Below are positions 10,736-22,600 of a stretch of 64,000 nt of DNA, one piece after another. The notes beneath the pieces were generated by a model, which was not told the DNA's origin, searched no databases, and worked only from the letters and a program-made list of their open reading frames with translations. The stretch comes from Nematopogon swammerdamellus (lineage: Eukaryota; Arthropoda; Insecta; Lepidoptera; Adelidae), in contig OX336340.1 of the NCBI GenBank assembly GCA_946902875.1, positions 10,865,566 through 10,929,565 on the forward strand, read 5' to 3'. Within the stretch, counting starts at the first letter, position 1; each line of letters begins with the position of its first letter. The position numbers and the translations under genes are program-made.

Positions 10736-10944
10736 AATTACATGTCTTACACGCACTTATTGCACGGTCGTCGCTGGAATTTGAATTTGAAAGATGTAAC
10801 CCAAAAAAATCTTATTCAAAATAGTTTTTTTTAAGATATTCACAAGATGTTATGATATGAGTCAGTGAGATGATCAAAGTTTCGAGTTTCGAAATGAGAC
10901 TAGTATATTCAATTCAATTCAATTGAGGAGGGGCGAGGGGGGTT

Positions 10945-10969
10945 CCCTCCCCCCCCCCCCCCCCCCCCC
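10945..10969. repeat. Poly(C) run
   Basis: An almost pure run of about 20 cytosines inside a C-rich stretch. A similar G-run lies at 27029-27046. Such runs are prone to assembly and replication errors. Confidence 0.7.
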
Positions 10970-10974
10970 TGCGA

Positions 10975-11538
10975 CCATGCGTGGTATCTTGCTTGACGTG
11001 AGCGTGACACCTCATCTGATGGATGACTGACGATTTAAAAATAATAATTATTATATTTTGAAATACCACGTGACAGGGTGAATACCTCCCCTGCCCCCGT
11101 GTGAATCAGCGTAGTATTTTGACAAACCCCTCCCCCCCAAATCGGTCACGTGATACCTCGTTCCCTAACTCGATGAGTCGATGTTACGCGTTGTGTTTGT
11201 GTCACGCACCAATGAAACCAAGAGACGGTTGACTTGAGCCAGATGCGCTTCCTGACCGCTCGCAACATTTAAATTATCTTCAATTTCATAGCAGTTTATT
11301 GCGCAGATCAGACCGCGTCTCTTGGACAATTTGCAGCTTATTGTAAAATTTCACACTCATAAAGTATTGCTAATAGCTTTTACCCGCGGCTTCGCTTCGC
11401 GTGACTTTTTGCTCAAAGCTCAGGCCGCCGATGATGTAGCGTTTATAGCCTAAAACCATATTGAGAAGTGAGTACAGAATGTAACAATGAAAACCGTATG
11501 TAAATCGATAAAGCGGTTCTCGTCTCGAGTTATAAGGA
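10975..11538. other. No gene recognised
   Basis: Mixed intergenic sequence. A cccgcggcttcgcttcgcgt phrase near 11382-11401 is a common end motif of moth repeats; a related form occurs at 15175-15215. Confidence 0.35.
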
Positions 11539-11860
11539 TTTTTTTTTATGTAATCCGGTATGGGTGGCTGAGTTGGAGGGGCTAAAGCGCATGCTCCGAC
11601 CAGCCAATATCACCTCCGAGAAGGTAGGTGCCATACCGGAGACTTCCCTGGATTGCTGGCTATACTGGACTAGAGGAGAACACAACCGAGGATGCTATGC
11701 GGCCATCTTACATCCAGTACGGTGGTAGCAACCCAGTCGGCTACAATTTGAGCCTACCGCCTAGTAAGGGGCAGGGGAAGGGACCTACAGTTTTACACCG
11801 GTTCCGAACGGTGAAGCAGCAGGTGTAGGTATGCACATTATTTTTTTTGTCAGAAAAAAC
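11539..11860 (-). mobile_element. SINE body with A-tail (head missing), tRNA-headed family
   Basis: Nearly identical to the fuller copy at 18366-18772. On the minus strand it starts within the body, passes tgtaggtcccttcccctgcc and gggttgctaccaccgtactg, and ends in a run of about 9-10 A (T-run at 11539-11548 on plus). The tRNA-like head is absent, so this copy is 5'-truncated. Confidence 0.7.
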
Positions 11861-12227
11861 CGGATAGGATATTCATATATTGACGCCGCTGCCGCCGCTG
11901 CTGCTGCCGGTCGCCCGTAGAAACTTAGGATACCCAAGTACCCAAGTTGCTATTATTGGGACAATTAGGTAGGTAACTACTTACTTAGGTAACGAAAACA
12001 TTAAACGATCGAAGCTTACTAAACATTATTATTGTATTTACTCACTAGCTGTGCTCGCAGCTACCCTCGCGTGAAAGTCGGTTTAACAGCAAATCTGATT
12101 TAAGAGCAAATAAGAAGTCACCAAGGACGAGGCCGAAGGCCGAGCTGCGTTCTAGTAGTAAATTATATATACCTACTCTTTCAAAGAAAGTAACACTAAT
12201 CACATCAGTCAGTCGTCAGGCAGGAGT

Positions 12228-12382
12228 GTGTATGCGTAAACTTCTGAACATACCACTCTAAAATTTTTCTCCATTCCTCCCAGCCTTCAGCGGTACGGAA
12301 CCTGCACAGCTTCCCGCTGACACGTACTTGATGTCTTCGTTACACCTGGCTGGTGGTCATCCTACACTCAGTTTTTCTGTAT
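12228..12382 (-). pseudogene. RTE-type retrotransposon 3'-end fragment
   Basis: On the minus strand the broken frame follows the C-terminus of RTE proteins (a TAEGWEEWRKI-like stretch before the end). It parallels the better-kept tails at 12826-13500, 22285-22522 and 50708-51000. It is heavily mutated. Confidence 0.5.
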
Positions 12383-12569
12383 ACGGCAAATCCTTCTTCT
12401 TTTTCCTACGCTTAGCTTTGAAAGCGTTTTCTCTCTTCATCGGGTCGTGGTGGTCGCGAACAGGGTACAATTCGGAGAAGTAGTTGTGAATTTGTTTCTT
12501 GGAAATCATACAGCTGATCTTCAGGACTTCTACGCCTACAGCCTGGGAGGTCCAGTCTTTCAGAAGTTT
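12383..12569 (-). CDS. Unrecognised lysine-rich ORF fragment
   Basis: Sixty-two codons are open on the minus strand, from about 12569 (KLLKDWTSQAVGVEVLKI) to a basic end (KAKRRKKKKDLPY) at about 12383, with mostly G/C third positions in the second half. It lies directly against an RTE fragment, without obvious splice sites in the right phase. It could be a host exon piece, a processed pseudogene fragment or a captured segment. No homology is recognised and no function is proposed. Confidence 0.3.
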
Positions 12570-12825
12570 ATATTATGAACCATGCGGGGATGTATGTAGC
12601 GTTACATAGGTAAAAATCGCAAGTCAATTGGGTGAGCCGTCTTTGAGTTATAAAGGGAACATACATACAGACGCCATTATGTGGAGATAGAGAAGGGGAA
12701 GAGAAGATAAGAGAAGAGACGATAGAGATTCTAAAATTGCATTTCTCACTACTTACTAAAAACTAACACCATAAGTTTCTTCTAGTTAGAAGATCTTAGT
12801 CTTAATTATATGAAACTTAGTCTGT

Positions 12826-13500
12826 CAGTCAGCGTGTAAGCGTCCACTGCTGGACATACACCTCTCAAATTTTCCTCCAGTCCTCCCGGCCTTCAGCGGT
12901 ACGGAACCACTGCTTTCCGCCGACGTCCTTGATGTCGTCGTCCCAGCTGGCGGGTGGTCTTCCCACACTCCGTTTTCCTGTCCACGGCCGCCAGGTGTAG
13001 AACACGGTTACTCCAACGGTTGTCGTCGTGCCCAGCCCACTGAAATTTTAGCTTAGCCAGCCGGTATCCAATATCGACTACTTTGGTGCGTCGGCCGATT
13101 GCCTCGTTACGCACCATGTTGTTGTTGTTGTTTTGGTTTGGGGTTGGCTCTAGGCCTGCAAACTAATCCCGCTTGGTTGGGGACCTTCGTGCAAAACCCC
13201 GCAGTCTCCAGCTACCCCATCCAGCCTATGTCTTCCATGAAAGCCACAAGTCGACCGGGGTGTCTGCAGGCCGCTTATCCCTTAGTCGCCTTTTACGACA
13301 TGCACGGGGAGAGATGCAGTGGGACTATTCTTATTAAGTACCGACCCCACACAGTACGCACCATATCACGTAGCTATATTCCCAGCATGGCTCGCGCTAT
13401 TACTCGCTGGGCAACTTTCAACCTTTGGTCAACACCGACCGTCAGCGTCCACGTTTCACACCCGTACGTCATGGGAGGTGGAGCGTGCCTACTTGTGGTT
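12826..13500 (-). pseudogene. RTE-type retrotransposon 3' fragment, split by a SINE
   Basis: The minus-strand pieces at 13500-13365 (TYGCETWTLT and QRVIARAMLGI patterns) and 13117-12826 (RNEAIGRRTKVVDI, KFQWAGH, then a Trp-rich tail) together give the C-terminal third of an RTE reverse transcriptase. It ends in a (TGAC)n 3' tail at about 12826-12835, a form shared by the copies at 19405, 22285 and 50708. There are several frame breaks, including an in-frame TAG, so it is dead. A 238-bp SINE separates the two pieces. Confidence 0.7.
13118..13355 (-). mobile_element. SINE insertion with 10-bp target-site duplication
   Basis: The element is flanked by the direct repeat TACGCACCAT at 13108-13117 and 13355-13364 (one base of overlap with the element edge is possible). 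On the minus strand it begins gtgtggggtcggtacttaat, contains tgtcgtaaaaggcgactaag, and ends in a short (AAC)n tail. The flanking RTE sequence is continuous when the insert is removed. The 5' module is the same one that precedes the 5S-like SINE at 21407 and 34207. Confidence 0.8.
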
Positions 13501-13741
13501 CTGAAAGAATAATTTGTCATGTTGTCATAGTGATGTATCCACGCGGACGAAGTCGCAGGAAAAAGCTAGTAATAACTATATGTAAAAAAATAGGCGTAGA
13601 GATTTTCCTAAATAAACTATGTTTTCTCTTTCTTGTATGAATAATGACGCTATTAGGGAGGCGTACGTACAGTGGGATAATAAAAGGGCTAGATTATGAT
13701 TTAAATAGCCGACAACACATTGTGTAATTTATTATTATTAT

Positions 13742-14189
13742 ATACAGGCTGTTGTAACAGCCAGTACATAAATTTCTCCAGCGCAATCCTCATGTTTTTC
13801 CGAGACAAAAAAGTAATTGAAGCTTTTCTATAAAGTGTCTAGTTTTCGAGATATTAATTTTTGAATTTTATGTTTTAGTCAAGTGTAATATGACGCGCGC
13901 GGGGGGAGGGTGCTGGCGCGGGAACGGTCGGGGTCAAAAAACTCACGCCGCGCCGCGCCCCCGCCGCCACGCATCTCCTCGCTCTGTGCAATCGTCCTTG
14001 CTCGCTCACTCACTGCGCGCCTTTAATTCCCACGTTCGTGCGCAACATTAGATATTTTTACACTATATTAATCAATCAGTTTGTATGAAAAGTGTAACTT
14101 TTTATTTAAAAGGAATTCAGAAAAAAGTTATTTGACTTTTTTGTTACTATTGATCCCTTTAATGTACTGGCCGTTACAACACCCTGTAG
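13742..14189. mobile_element. MITE with 27-29 bp terminal inverted repeats
   Basis: The left end tacaggctgttgtaacagcc plus agtacat is matched by the right end atgtactggccgttacaaca plus ccctgta. The interior of about 390 bp is non-coding and has a GC-rich core (about 13890-14030, gcgcgc/ccgccgcc). A TA-flanked, Tc1/mariner-like or related non-autonomous element is likely. Confidence 0.65.
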
Positions 14190-15010
14190 ATACTTCTCCT
14201 CTCCTGTAAGAGATGGTGTGATTGTGTGATATTACAAAAAATGTCAATAATTGCGAAACATCACAGGTCATAATATCGGTTAAGTATTTTTCGAGTAAAT
14301 CACATAAATGCATAGCGTGATGCTAAATACCATATATTTTTGTGAAAGCTACTTTCTAATTTATTTATTTACACACAAACGCACAACCGGACAAACATTT
14401 CAAAAATAATCTTTACTTATTATCCTTCATCCATTCAATATTTTTTTTTTTTCAAATATCCTAAATATACAGACAGAAACGTCAATTTTACAATTGTACT
14501 ATATGTAATTTATTGATGATAATATTTAAGTACTAGAATAGATACCTCGATATTTAAGTTCAACAAATAAGGCTTGCCGGGGAAATTTTCCGTAATACCA
14601 TAAGACTTTTCAACCCTAATTAAAAAATTTTGTATTACATATATTTTACCTAATCTAAATGTATATTTTGATAACATTTTTAGTTTTTCCTGTACCTACA
14701 TTTTGGCTTGGGCTGACAAGTTCTCGCGAAAAGTCAAGGTCAGTTCGAAAAGTACAACTATTTAGGTACTTTAGAACGTTAGTTGTTATACGAAATTTCA
14801 CTCGCTTCCATCCAGATTGCTACCACCGCACCGCACAGAATGGAGGTCGGTCGAAGCGCCTATGAAAATCACGCTAGTTCAACTATGGGCTGACATCACG
14901 TTGGGTGTAGAAAGAGTAGTTCTTTAGGCTCACTATAGGCTATATACCATCACGCTAAAATAGCCTTAGGGCTGAACAGTATCAAATAAAAGAAAGTAAA
15001 AGTATAGAAG
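14190..15010. other. No gene recognised
   Basis: AT-rich sequence without a supported feature. Short open frames (for example 14659-14865) have no recognisable motif. Confidence 0.35.
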
Positions 15011-15011
15011 A

Positions 15012-15098
15012 CCGCGTGTGGTGGCGTGCCTTGGGAGAAGCCTATGTCCAGCAGTGGACCGATACAGGCTGATGATGATGATGATGATGATGATAGTA
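15012..15098 (+). pseudogene. RTE 3' end with (GAT)n tail
   Basis: The frame reads GEAYVQQWTDTG-like, the normal last residues of RTE proteins, and is followed at once by (GAT)n. Simple-repeat tails are typical for RTE insertions. Only the terminal ~30 codons survive. Confidence 0.6.
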
Positions 15099-15732
15099 TG
15101 GACGGGAGAGAGAGATAGAAGAGAGAAGCGATAATTTATCATATTTGCGTTTAAATCGGATTTGCTATTAAACCGAGTCTACCGCGAACGAAGCCGCGGG
15201 CAAAAAGCTAGTTTAATAATAAATAAAAAAGTGACTGACTGAGGTGTATATGATACAACAATGCACAATAACTACAGTGTGAACTTGTTATACTGCACCT
15301 GACAATATGAACTCTGAGACACAATTCCGCTTTTTATCATTAGATGTATGGTACCTACCTGTTAATTGTACTAGGTAGGTACCATTTCTGTAATCAATAT
15401 AAATTTAAATAATTTGAATATTTACCACAGTAACGATACGTAGAACGAAATCACAAAGCGATAATTATGAATTGAAGTAATTTTAAAGTTTGATTTTTCA
15501 CACATGATTAGATCAATCACGAAAAAGAAAAAATAATTCACACTGCGTCACGGATCACAGAACAAACCGAACGATTGGTAACGCGACTTGTGTGCGCGCG
15601 TGTCCAAGTCCGACGTGGCCTGCTCGACGCCTTTGATTCAAATATTGAATAAAAAAATATTGATTCATAGTTTGTTGAAATGCACGCAGACAAGTTCACG
15701 ATTGCATCTATTCTGCCTTAGATAACGTTCAG

Positions 15733-15740
15733 TATAAAAA
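15733..15740 (+). promoter_or_regulatory. TATA box of the cuticular protein gene
   Basis: TATAAAAA lies 94 bp upstream of the ATG at 15827. A start of transcription about 25-35 bp downstream (around 15762-15770, aacagttcaacag) would give a 5' UTR of about 60 nt, normal for insect cuticular protein genes. Confidence 0.6.
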
Positions 15741-15826
15741 TGGCCTTAACTTATAATTTCACCAACAGTTCAACAGTAGCGGAGTGCGAGCGAACATTGA
15801 CCGCTTAGATACTTCGAGAAAACAGA

Positions 15827-17384
15827 ATGGCCTTCGTATTAAAGGTACCTATTTGGGCAATTACGGAATCAAGTCGAATCGGGAAGAAGATCTTTCAGAA
15901 CGTTCATTGACCGAAATGCAATTGATGAGTCTTGAGGCTTATAAATATTGCTGAAAGGAAGTTCTAGCAATGAAAAGGTAATAAGACAGCACGGTTATTG
16001 CAGACTCTGGCGACAGTGGCGCTGCTGGCGGCGGCGGCTGGTGCGCAGCAGTACAAGGGCCCCGGGGGCTACTCGTACAACAAGTTCAGTGGGCCGGTGA
16101 GCGGGCAAATCCAGCAGGTGACGGTGCCGGCGGCGGGGAACCAGGCGGCACAACAACACGCCGACTACGGCTACGATCACCACACGGGCCAAATCCATCC
16201 GGACACGGCCAAGTATGCTCACCTGAAGACCGTCGACTATGTGGTAAGCTTTCTTGGAATATATTTGGTAGATTTTTTTATAATTCCATGTTGTGTGAAT
16301 TCACTGATCTAGCAGATAAACCACTAGAAGCACAGTCTATACTCTATGTAAAAGTGCGACATAAGGCATTTCCTCAATAAGGGGATATGGATGAAGTTCA
16401 CCCATATCCCCTTACTGAGGAAGTGACCACGTTGTCTGTAGCCGCTACTATTAGCCCTATAGAATTTTATAAATATAACATTAACACCTTTTGATAGTTC
16501 TTCTTCCCTGATTAAATTTCGATAATTCTTAACGGTGATAATGTTATTTCTGTGAGTGAAAGACTATCGTTATGTCGCCAGGCGAAGCCCGACTACCACT
16601 ACGCTTACGGCGTGGATGACCCGCACACGGGCAACTCGCAGACCCACAAGGAGTCCCGGGACGGTGACGTGGTGCGAGGCGAGTACTCGCTGGTGGAGCC
16701 CGACGGCTCTGTGAGGCTCGTACGGTACACTGCCGATCCTAAGAATGGCTTTCAGGTTGGTTTACATATTTTTCTATTCAAACTCAGAATGAGAGGAAGA
16801 TTGAAGAGGCCAGCAGTATAATCAAACACGTTGACTGACTTGTCCGTGGGTCTATGTATTACGAGCATGGAGAACTTCGTGCTCGGAGAGACAAAAGGCT
16901 TATTGTCCGTCGAAATTTATATATGCAAACTTATTCCATTTACTTTGATACATTTTCATTTATTTTGACTTTGATAAGTGATTTTTGCCATGAACGCGAC
17001 CTAATGAAATAATTCTTTTTAATTGCTTGCTTACCATTCTCGTACCTACCCACTAACGAAGGAAGAATATAAATAATCCTTAGGTAAACTGTCTGTAATA
17101 TAGGATAATGACCGACGTTACGAATTAATGGTATGGAGATGATGTAGCCGTGCCAGATCAAATACTCATGTGCTACTGAAGACCTGTGAGGATTTTTAGA
17201 CTTTCTAATCTTCGGAAAAATAATTTTGAGGATATTATTAGCTAGGTAACACGTCTAGCCATTGTCCACTTATGGGGTCATTGTGGTACAGGCGGTGGTG
17301 CACAAGAAGGCAGCAGGCGGTGGGGCGGTACCGCCCCAGCACTATGGACAAGCCAACGAAGAGGAAGATGACAGAGAGTACTAG
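15827..17384 (+). CDS. RR-2 type cuticular protein (four exons, 174 residues)
   Basis: Exons 15827-15844, 16004-16243, 16582-16755 and 17292-17384 are all joined in phase 0 at consensus GT/AG sites. The first exon encodes only MAFVLK and the signal peptide continues in exon 2 ([15 protein letters not shown]), the split usual in insect CPR genes. Exon 3 holds the chitin-binding R&R region: [45 protein letters not shown], completed by AVVHK in exon 4. This is the RR-2 subtype, found in hard cuticle. The mature protein is secreted and binds chitin in the exoskeleton. The end is acidic (EEEDDREY). The gene is intact and lies tail-to-tail with the stomatin-like gene. Confidence 0.93.
16372..16424 (+). 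other. Intronic hairpin
   Basis: In intron 2, ttcctcaataaggggatatg pairs with catatccccttactgaggaa across an 11-nt loop, with one mismatch in 21 bp. The stem is shorter than most animal miRNA precursors. It may simply be a tiny inverted repeat. Confidence 0.4.
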
Positions 17385-17441
17385 TCACTTAATTATATTT
17401 AGGGCATAGGTAATTTAATTTGTTGTTTTTTATACCTATTT

Positions 17442-17447
17442 AATAAA
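17442..17447 (+). terminator. Poly(A) signal of the cuticular protein gene
   Basis: AATAAA lies 58 bp after the stop codon, followed by a T/G-rich stretch. It gives a short 3' UTR. Confidence 0.6.
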
Positions 17448-17891
17448 ACTACTTGTTGAACTGAAACGCCTTATTTAAAGCAATATTTAATTCATGTAAT
17501 GGTCATTCTGCATCATCATCAGATTGTTCCCTTTACTTTTTCCCATTTCTGCAACATACTATACTGTCATGCACGAGAGGATGATAGGGGACTCTAGAGA
17601 ACTTAGTAGTACATGTGATATCTTTCTTGTGATGCTTTATTCCAAAAAGCTGCGGGCATTATGAACTTGGATAAATGTTTATATTTTGAAAAACATACTG
17701 ATGTCCATACATTTTTCAATAGCTTCAATTTTAGCATGTAGTCGCCATAATTTAAAGGGTCATGCATGAATATTATCGTCCTCAATAAAGATGTAAATAA
17801 AATAATGAGGTAACAACATAATGCAGAAATTGATTGGTCCAAATGTGTGTTACAATTTAAACTATTTAAATTAAATGGGTATCAATTTCGT

Positions 17892-19615
17892 CTATCTATG
17901 TGAAGAGCCACCGGATCCGCCGCCCATGAAGGTTTTCAGAAAGTCCAGAGGGAACGGGAATATGATGGTTGAGTTCTTCTCTGCTGAAATCGTGTTCAGA
18001 GATTGGAGGTACCGGAGCTGAAAATTTACATTTCCTTTTAGTACTTATGTTCTTCAAAGGGTTGTTTGTTTGTGTCTGGGTACTTTGATGACCAGATGCA
18101 AATAGAACACGCCTCAGTGCTCAATACCTTGAAAAATGGTCCTACCCTTACCTGTAAAGCCATAGGGTTATCGACCATGATAAGTGAGGCCTCTTTGAGC
18201 GCCCGGGAAGCCTTGATCTCTCCCTCAGCTGCTATGATCTTGGCCCGAGCTTCGCGGTCCGCTTCCGCCTCTGCGGCCATGGCTCGCTGGAGTTGGACTG
18301 GCAGTCTGACGTCCTTGCTGAAAATACGTTAAGTCGTAGATTGAAACAACGTTTCAGTATGGGTCTTTTTTTTTTATGTAATCCGGTATGGGTGGCTGAG
18401 TTGGAGGGGCTAAAGCGCATGCTCCGACCAGCCAATATCACCTCCGAGAAGGTAGGTGCCATACCGGAGACTTCCCTGGATTGCTGGCTATACTGGACTA
18501 GAGGAGAACACAACCGCGGCTGCTATGCGGCCATCTTACATCCAGTACGGTGGTACCAACCCAGTCGGCTACAATTTGAGCCTACCACCTAGTAAGGGGC
18601 AAGGGAAGGGACCTACAGTTTTACACCGGTTCCGAACGGTGAAGCAGCAGGTGTAGGTATGCACGTAAATTTTTTCGTCAGAAAAAACTCATTGGTACAC
18701 GCCGACGGGATTCGAACCGCGGACCTCTCGCATGAGAAGCCGATGCCCAAACCACTCGGCCACCCGCCGCCTAACCTAGTAATGTGATCATTTGCTTCAT
18801 AGTTCAGATTGATGTAAAGTCCTAAGGTTAAGAATATAAAGTTTTACCAATATTTTGTCATTGGTGTATATATTTTGTGTTTCCATGACTTGTCTATTTT
18901 TTTGAGCACCGACATGGGTGACTGGACTGACCAATGACGTGAAGTGTAATGCCAGCAGATTGGGGCATTAATTACTAAAAACTGAACTGAAACACTGACG
19001 AATATTTACATTTCAACCCTCTCGACCTCGACGCCCCAGGGGTCTGTCGCCTCGTCCAGGTTGTTCTGCATCATGTGACTGATGGCTTCCCGGTCGGAGA
19101 GCAGCTGGGCGAGGTCGCGCATGCCCAGTACATTACGCAGCGTTGTTGCCGCCAGTAGTCTAGTCGAGGCGCTGCAACACTATTTTGTTTTAAAAGAAAT
19201 CAAGAAGTAAAATCATAAGTCTATGTTTATAGGATTTACGTGGTGGTACGAAAACCTCGGTGCGCGAGTCCGACTTGGACCGATTTCTCAATGCTGGTAC
19301 GAAAAAGCTAAGCGTACTAGTCCATAAGTACGCAAGCAATCAAAGGAGGACCGGTTCGAATCCGGAAACCACCCCCGGTTTCAGTAGAATAGAAGGATCG
19401 GTATATAGGTATTTCCAGGGAGCAATGGAGCGAGCCATGCTGGGAATATTGCTACGTGATATGGAGCGTAACGAGGCAATCCGCTGACGCATCAAAGAGT
19501 CGTTATTGGAAACCGGGTGGTTTTAGCCGAAGAGACGATGATCGTTGGAGTAACCGTGTCCTACACTGGCGGTCGCGGACAGGAAAACGGAGTGTGGGAA
19601 GACCACCCGACTAGG

Positions 19616-19651
<36 letters not shown>

Positions 19652-22600
19652 ATCAAGCACGTCGGCGGAAATTAGTGGTTACATACCACTGAAGGAGGAC
19701 TGGAGGAGAATTGGAGAGGCTCAGTGGACGCAAACAAGCTGACTGACTGACTGACATAGGTATTTACAAATTATCGAGAATAATGTTAAATTTACAAAGG
19801 AGAATAGAAATGTAAACCTGTAAGTATATGTTTTTTTATTGAAAGCGCGAAACGTGGCGCCGACCCACTGATTCAAAGAAAGCATTGGGACGCAGGTCAC
19901 CAGACTTATCCACCAATTTGGCGATGTTTCGGCGAGAACGCACCAAGGTTTTCCATATTTACTGGATTTAAATTGTACATTCCTCAGTTTCATACTAACA
20001 TCGCCAGCAAAGTTGAAGAGACGGTACCTGTAATCAGCTACTTTCACGACGGCATTCAGTGGCTCTTTGATCCTGTAGTACACTACCGCGTCCACAGCTA
20101 CCGTCACCGAGTCACGAGTTAGCACCTGCACACAATACACAACGCCACATCATCGGCAATATCGCTTTGGGTTTCTTGATTATTTTAATAGATCCAAAGC
20201 CGACAATAAAGTTAAAAAAGTGTATCACTATATTTTGTTGTCGACCAGGAATTTGGGGCATGCACCGTCGGCGCGTTACCAATATCACATCTTCCAACGG
20301 TTACAGGTGTCTGGAAGAAATCTATACAAGAAATAATTACGTCTTTCAACCCCATGTTATTGTTGATACTGTATGATACCGTTATAAAATGTTTGTGGAG
20401 TAATAAAGAATTTCTATCTATGAAATGATTTCACCATTGTCGGTAAATTGTGCCATCCCGTAGAATAAAGTTAATAGACGATTGATTACCTACATACGTT
20501 CTGGTGAATTAGCTTATTTATACCATGTTGTGCACGTAGGTCTGAATAATGCAGTTTGAAGGCAAAGGCGCGATAGAATAGAAATACTTTATTGTGTATC
20601 AGTAACGAACAAAACAACAATAAATGAAGAAAAACGCACAGAGAAACACCATACAAACACCACAGTACAGAGAGAAGCAAAGACGGCAGTAGCGCTGAAG
20701 GGCGGAGTTATCACTGGTAGTGATTTTTTCCAGCGGGCGGCGTTGAGAAGTAAGGAAAATACAAGAATCATATATAATATTTTGTATGTGCCTAGAGTAA
20801 TGCAAAGTAAGTAAAATCGAATCTAAAATAAAACTCGGCCAATCCTGTAGAATTGCAATGTTTAGTTTGGCAGATTGGATCGGTTAACGGCCATCAAAGA
20901 TCGAAACTATCAATATTTATGGAACAGTTAACCTAGTTTAAGGCGCCGATTGTAGTTTAGTTGTGGCTCGGAAATAAAACGTCAATCCGAGTGTTAACTA
21001 CCCGCCAGACAAATCGCACCCGCAGCAATCAAAGCGTTTCTGTAGTTAAGGAAATTGGAGCAACTGGGAGTGACTCCGTAAAGCTGTCATCAATAATCAG
21101 GTCAACGCTGCTGGAAATAATACATGCACGAAGTACAATGTCCTCACAGGTACAAGAGATAACTTGACGAAAACAACTGTGTTACCTACACACTTCAAAA
21201 GATTGCGTCAATAAGCCGATAATCTACTATAATATAAAAATTAATATTTGTTAGTTCGTCTTATACATATGCGAGCGTAAACCGTTCATCCTATTACGAT
21301 GAAACTTTGGTGGGTTGTTGTGCGCGCGCACGCAAAGGCGTAGAACCAAGGGAAATGCCTTCATAGTTCTGAATAAAAACAACAATCCTTAGTTATAACA
21401 ACATATTTGTACCGTGTGGGGTCGGTACTTAAAAAGAATAGCCCCACTGCATCTCTCCCCGTCGCATGTCGTAAAAGTCGACTAAGGGATAAGAAAATTC
21501 GTCAGCCTCGGTAGCTCAGTGGCGCGGTTGGTTAGTCAACTGTTATTAAGCAACGCTGAGCGCGGTCAGTGATTGGATGGGTGACCGCTCGACCGTTGGA
21601 GGCTGACCGTGGTTCGGATTCCACGTTAAACTGTAGGTCCCTTCCCTTCTTACCTTACTAGGTGGTAGGGTTTATCCCGGCCGGGTTGGTACCACCGCAC
21701 TGAACGAAACGTCGGTCGAAACGGCTATGTAAATAGTTCGTGTTTTCCGTCCAGTTTAGTGTAGCCGACATGAAATGAAGGGAAGCACTGACATGGCACC
21801 TAGTTCACCCTGTGTTATGGGCTGACATCACGGATGTTGTAGGTGATGTAGCCAACCGTGTCAGGTTCCATAAAAAAAAAAACATCGTGGAATTGTCTGG
21901 TGCGTGTGTTTCCCGATACTTTCAACCTGGGGTCTTCAAACGTCGTACTGACAAGCTGGATAGCGCTTGTATAGTCAGGAGATCTGCTGGTATGGTATCT
22001 CACTGAACGTGGAGTGGATTTGGATGTTTCTGATACTTCTAGTCCCCCGGAACAGCCTACTAATAGTTTTCATAAAAATAAAACAATATAGGTAATCAGA
22101 TCTGGAAAACCTTAAAATACGAATATTACGCAATGACGCAGGCACTAATGTTTATGTTCACTTTGGTGAAGCTGCAGCGTCTTTGCCTTGAAAAGTACCT
22201 ATTTACATCAATTATTTGATTAAATGAAAAAATATATTTATTGGACAATATGAAATTAACAAATAAATTAAAGACTAATAATAAACTAACGTTAACGTTA
22301 GCCGAAGAGACGATGACCGTTGGAGTAAGCGTGTCCTACACTGGCGGCCGTGGACAGGAAAACGGAGTGTGGGAAGACCACCCGCCAGGTGGGACGACGA
22401 CATCAAGTACGCCGGCGGAAATCAGTGGTTCCGTATCGCTGAAGGCCGGGAGGACTGGAGGAAAATTGGAGAGGCGTATGTCCAGCAGTGGACGCTTACA
22501 CGCTGACTGACTGACTGACTAATAATAAACTAACCTAAACAACATAAAAAATTTCACACAAATTTTGATCACTCTCTCCTCGAAGGGTACCTAAAACACT

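Noticed and set aside
13099..13512. 137-codon plus-strand ORF
   Set aside because: It is antisense to a SINE and an RTE relic whose own orientation is clear.
18685..18772. A functional tRNA gene on the minus strand
   Set aside because: The boxes are tRNA-like, but the T-stem is poorly paired and the sequence runs on into a SINE body with an A-tail; it is a SINE head.
21503..21600. A genuine 5S rRNA gene
   Set aside because: Only the internal promoter part resembles 5S; the outer helices are missing and the sequence is part of a repeated SINE.
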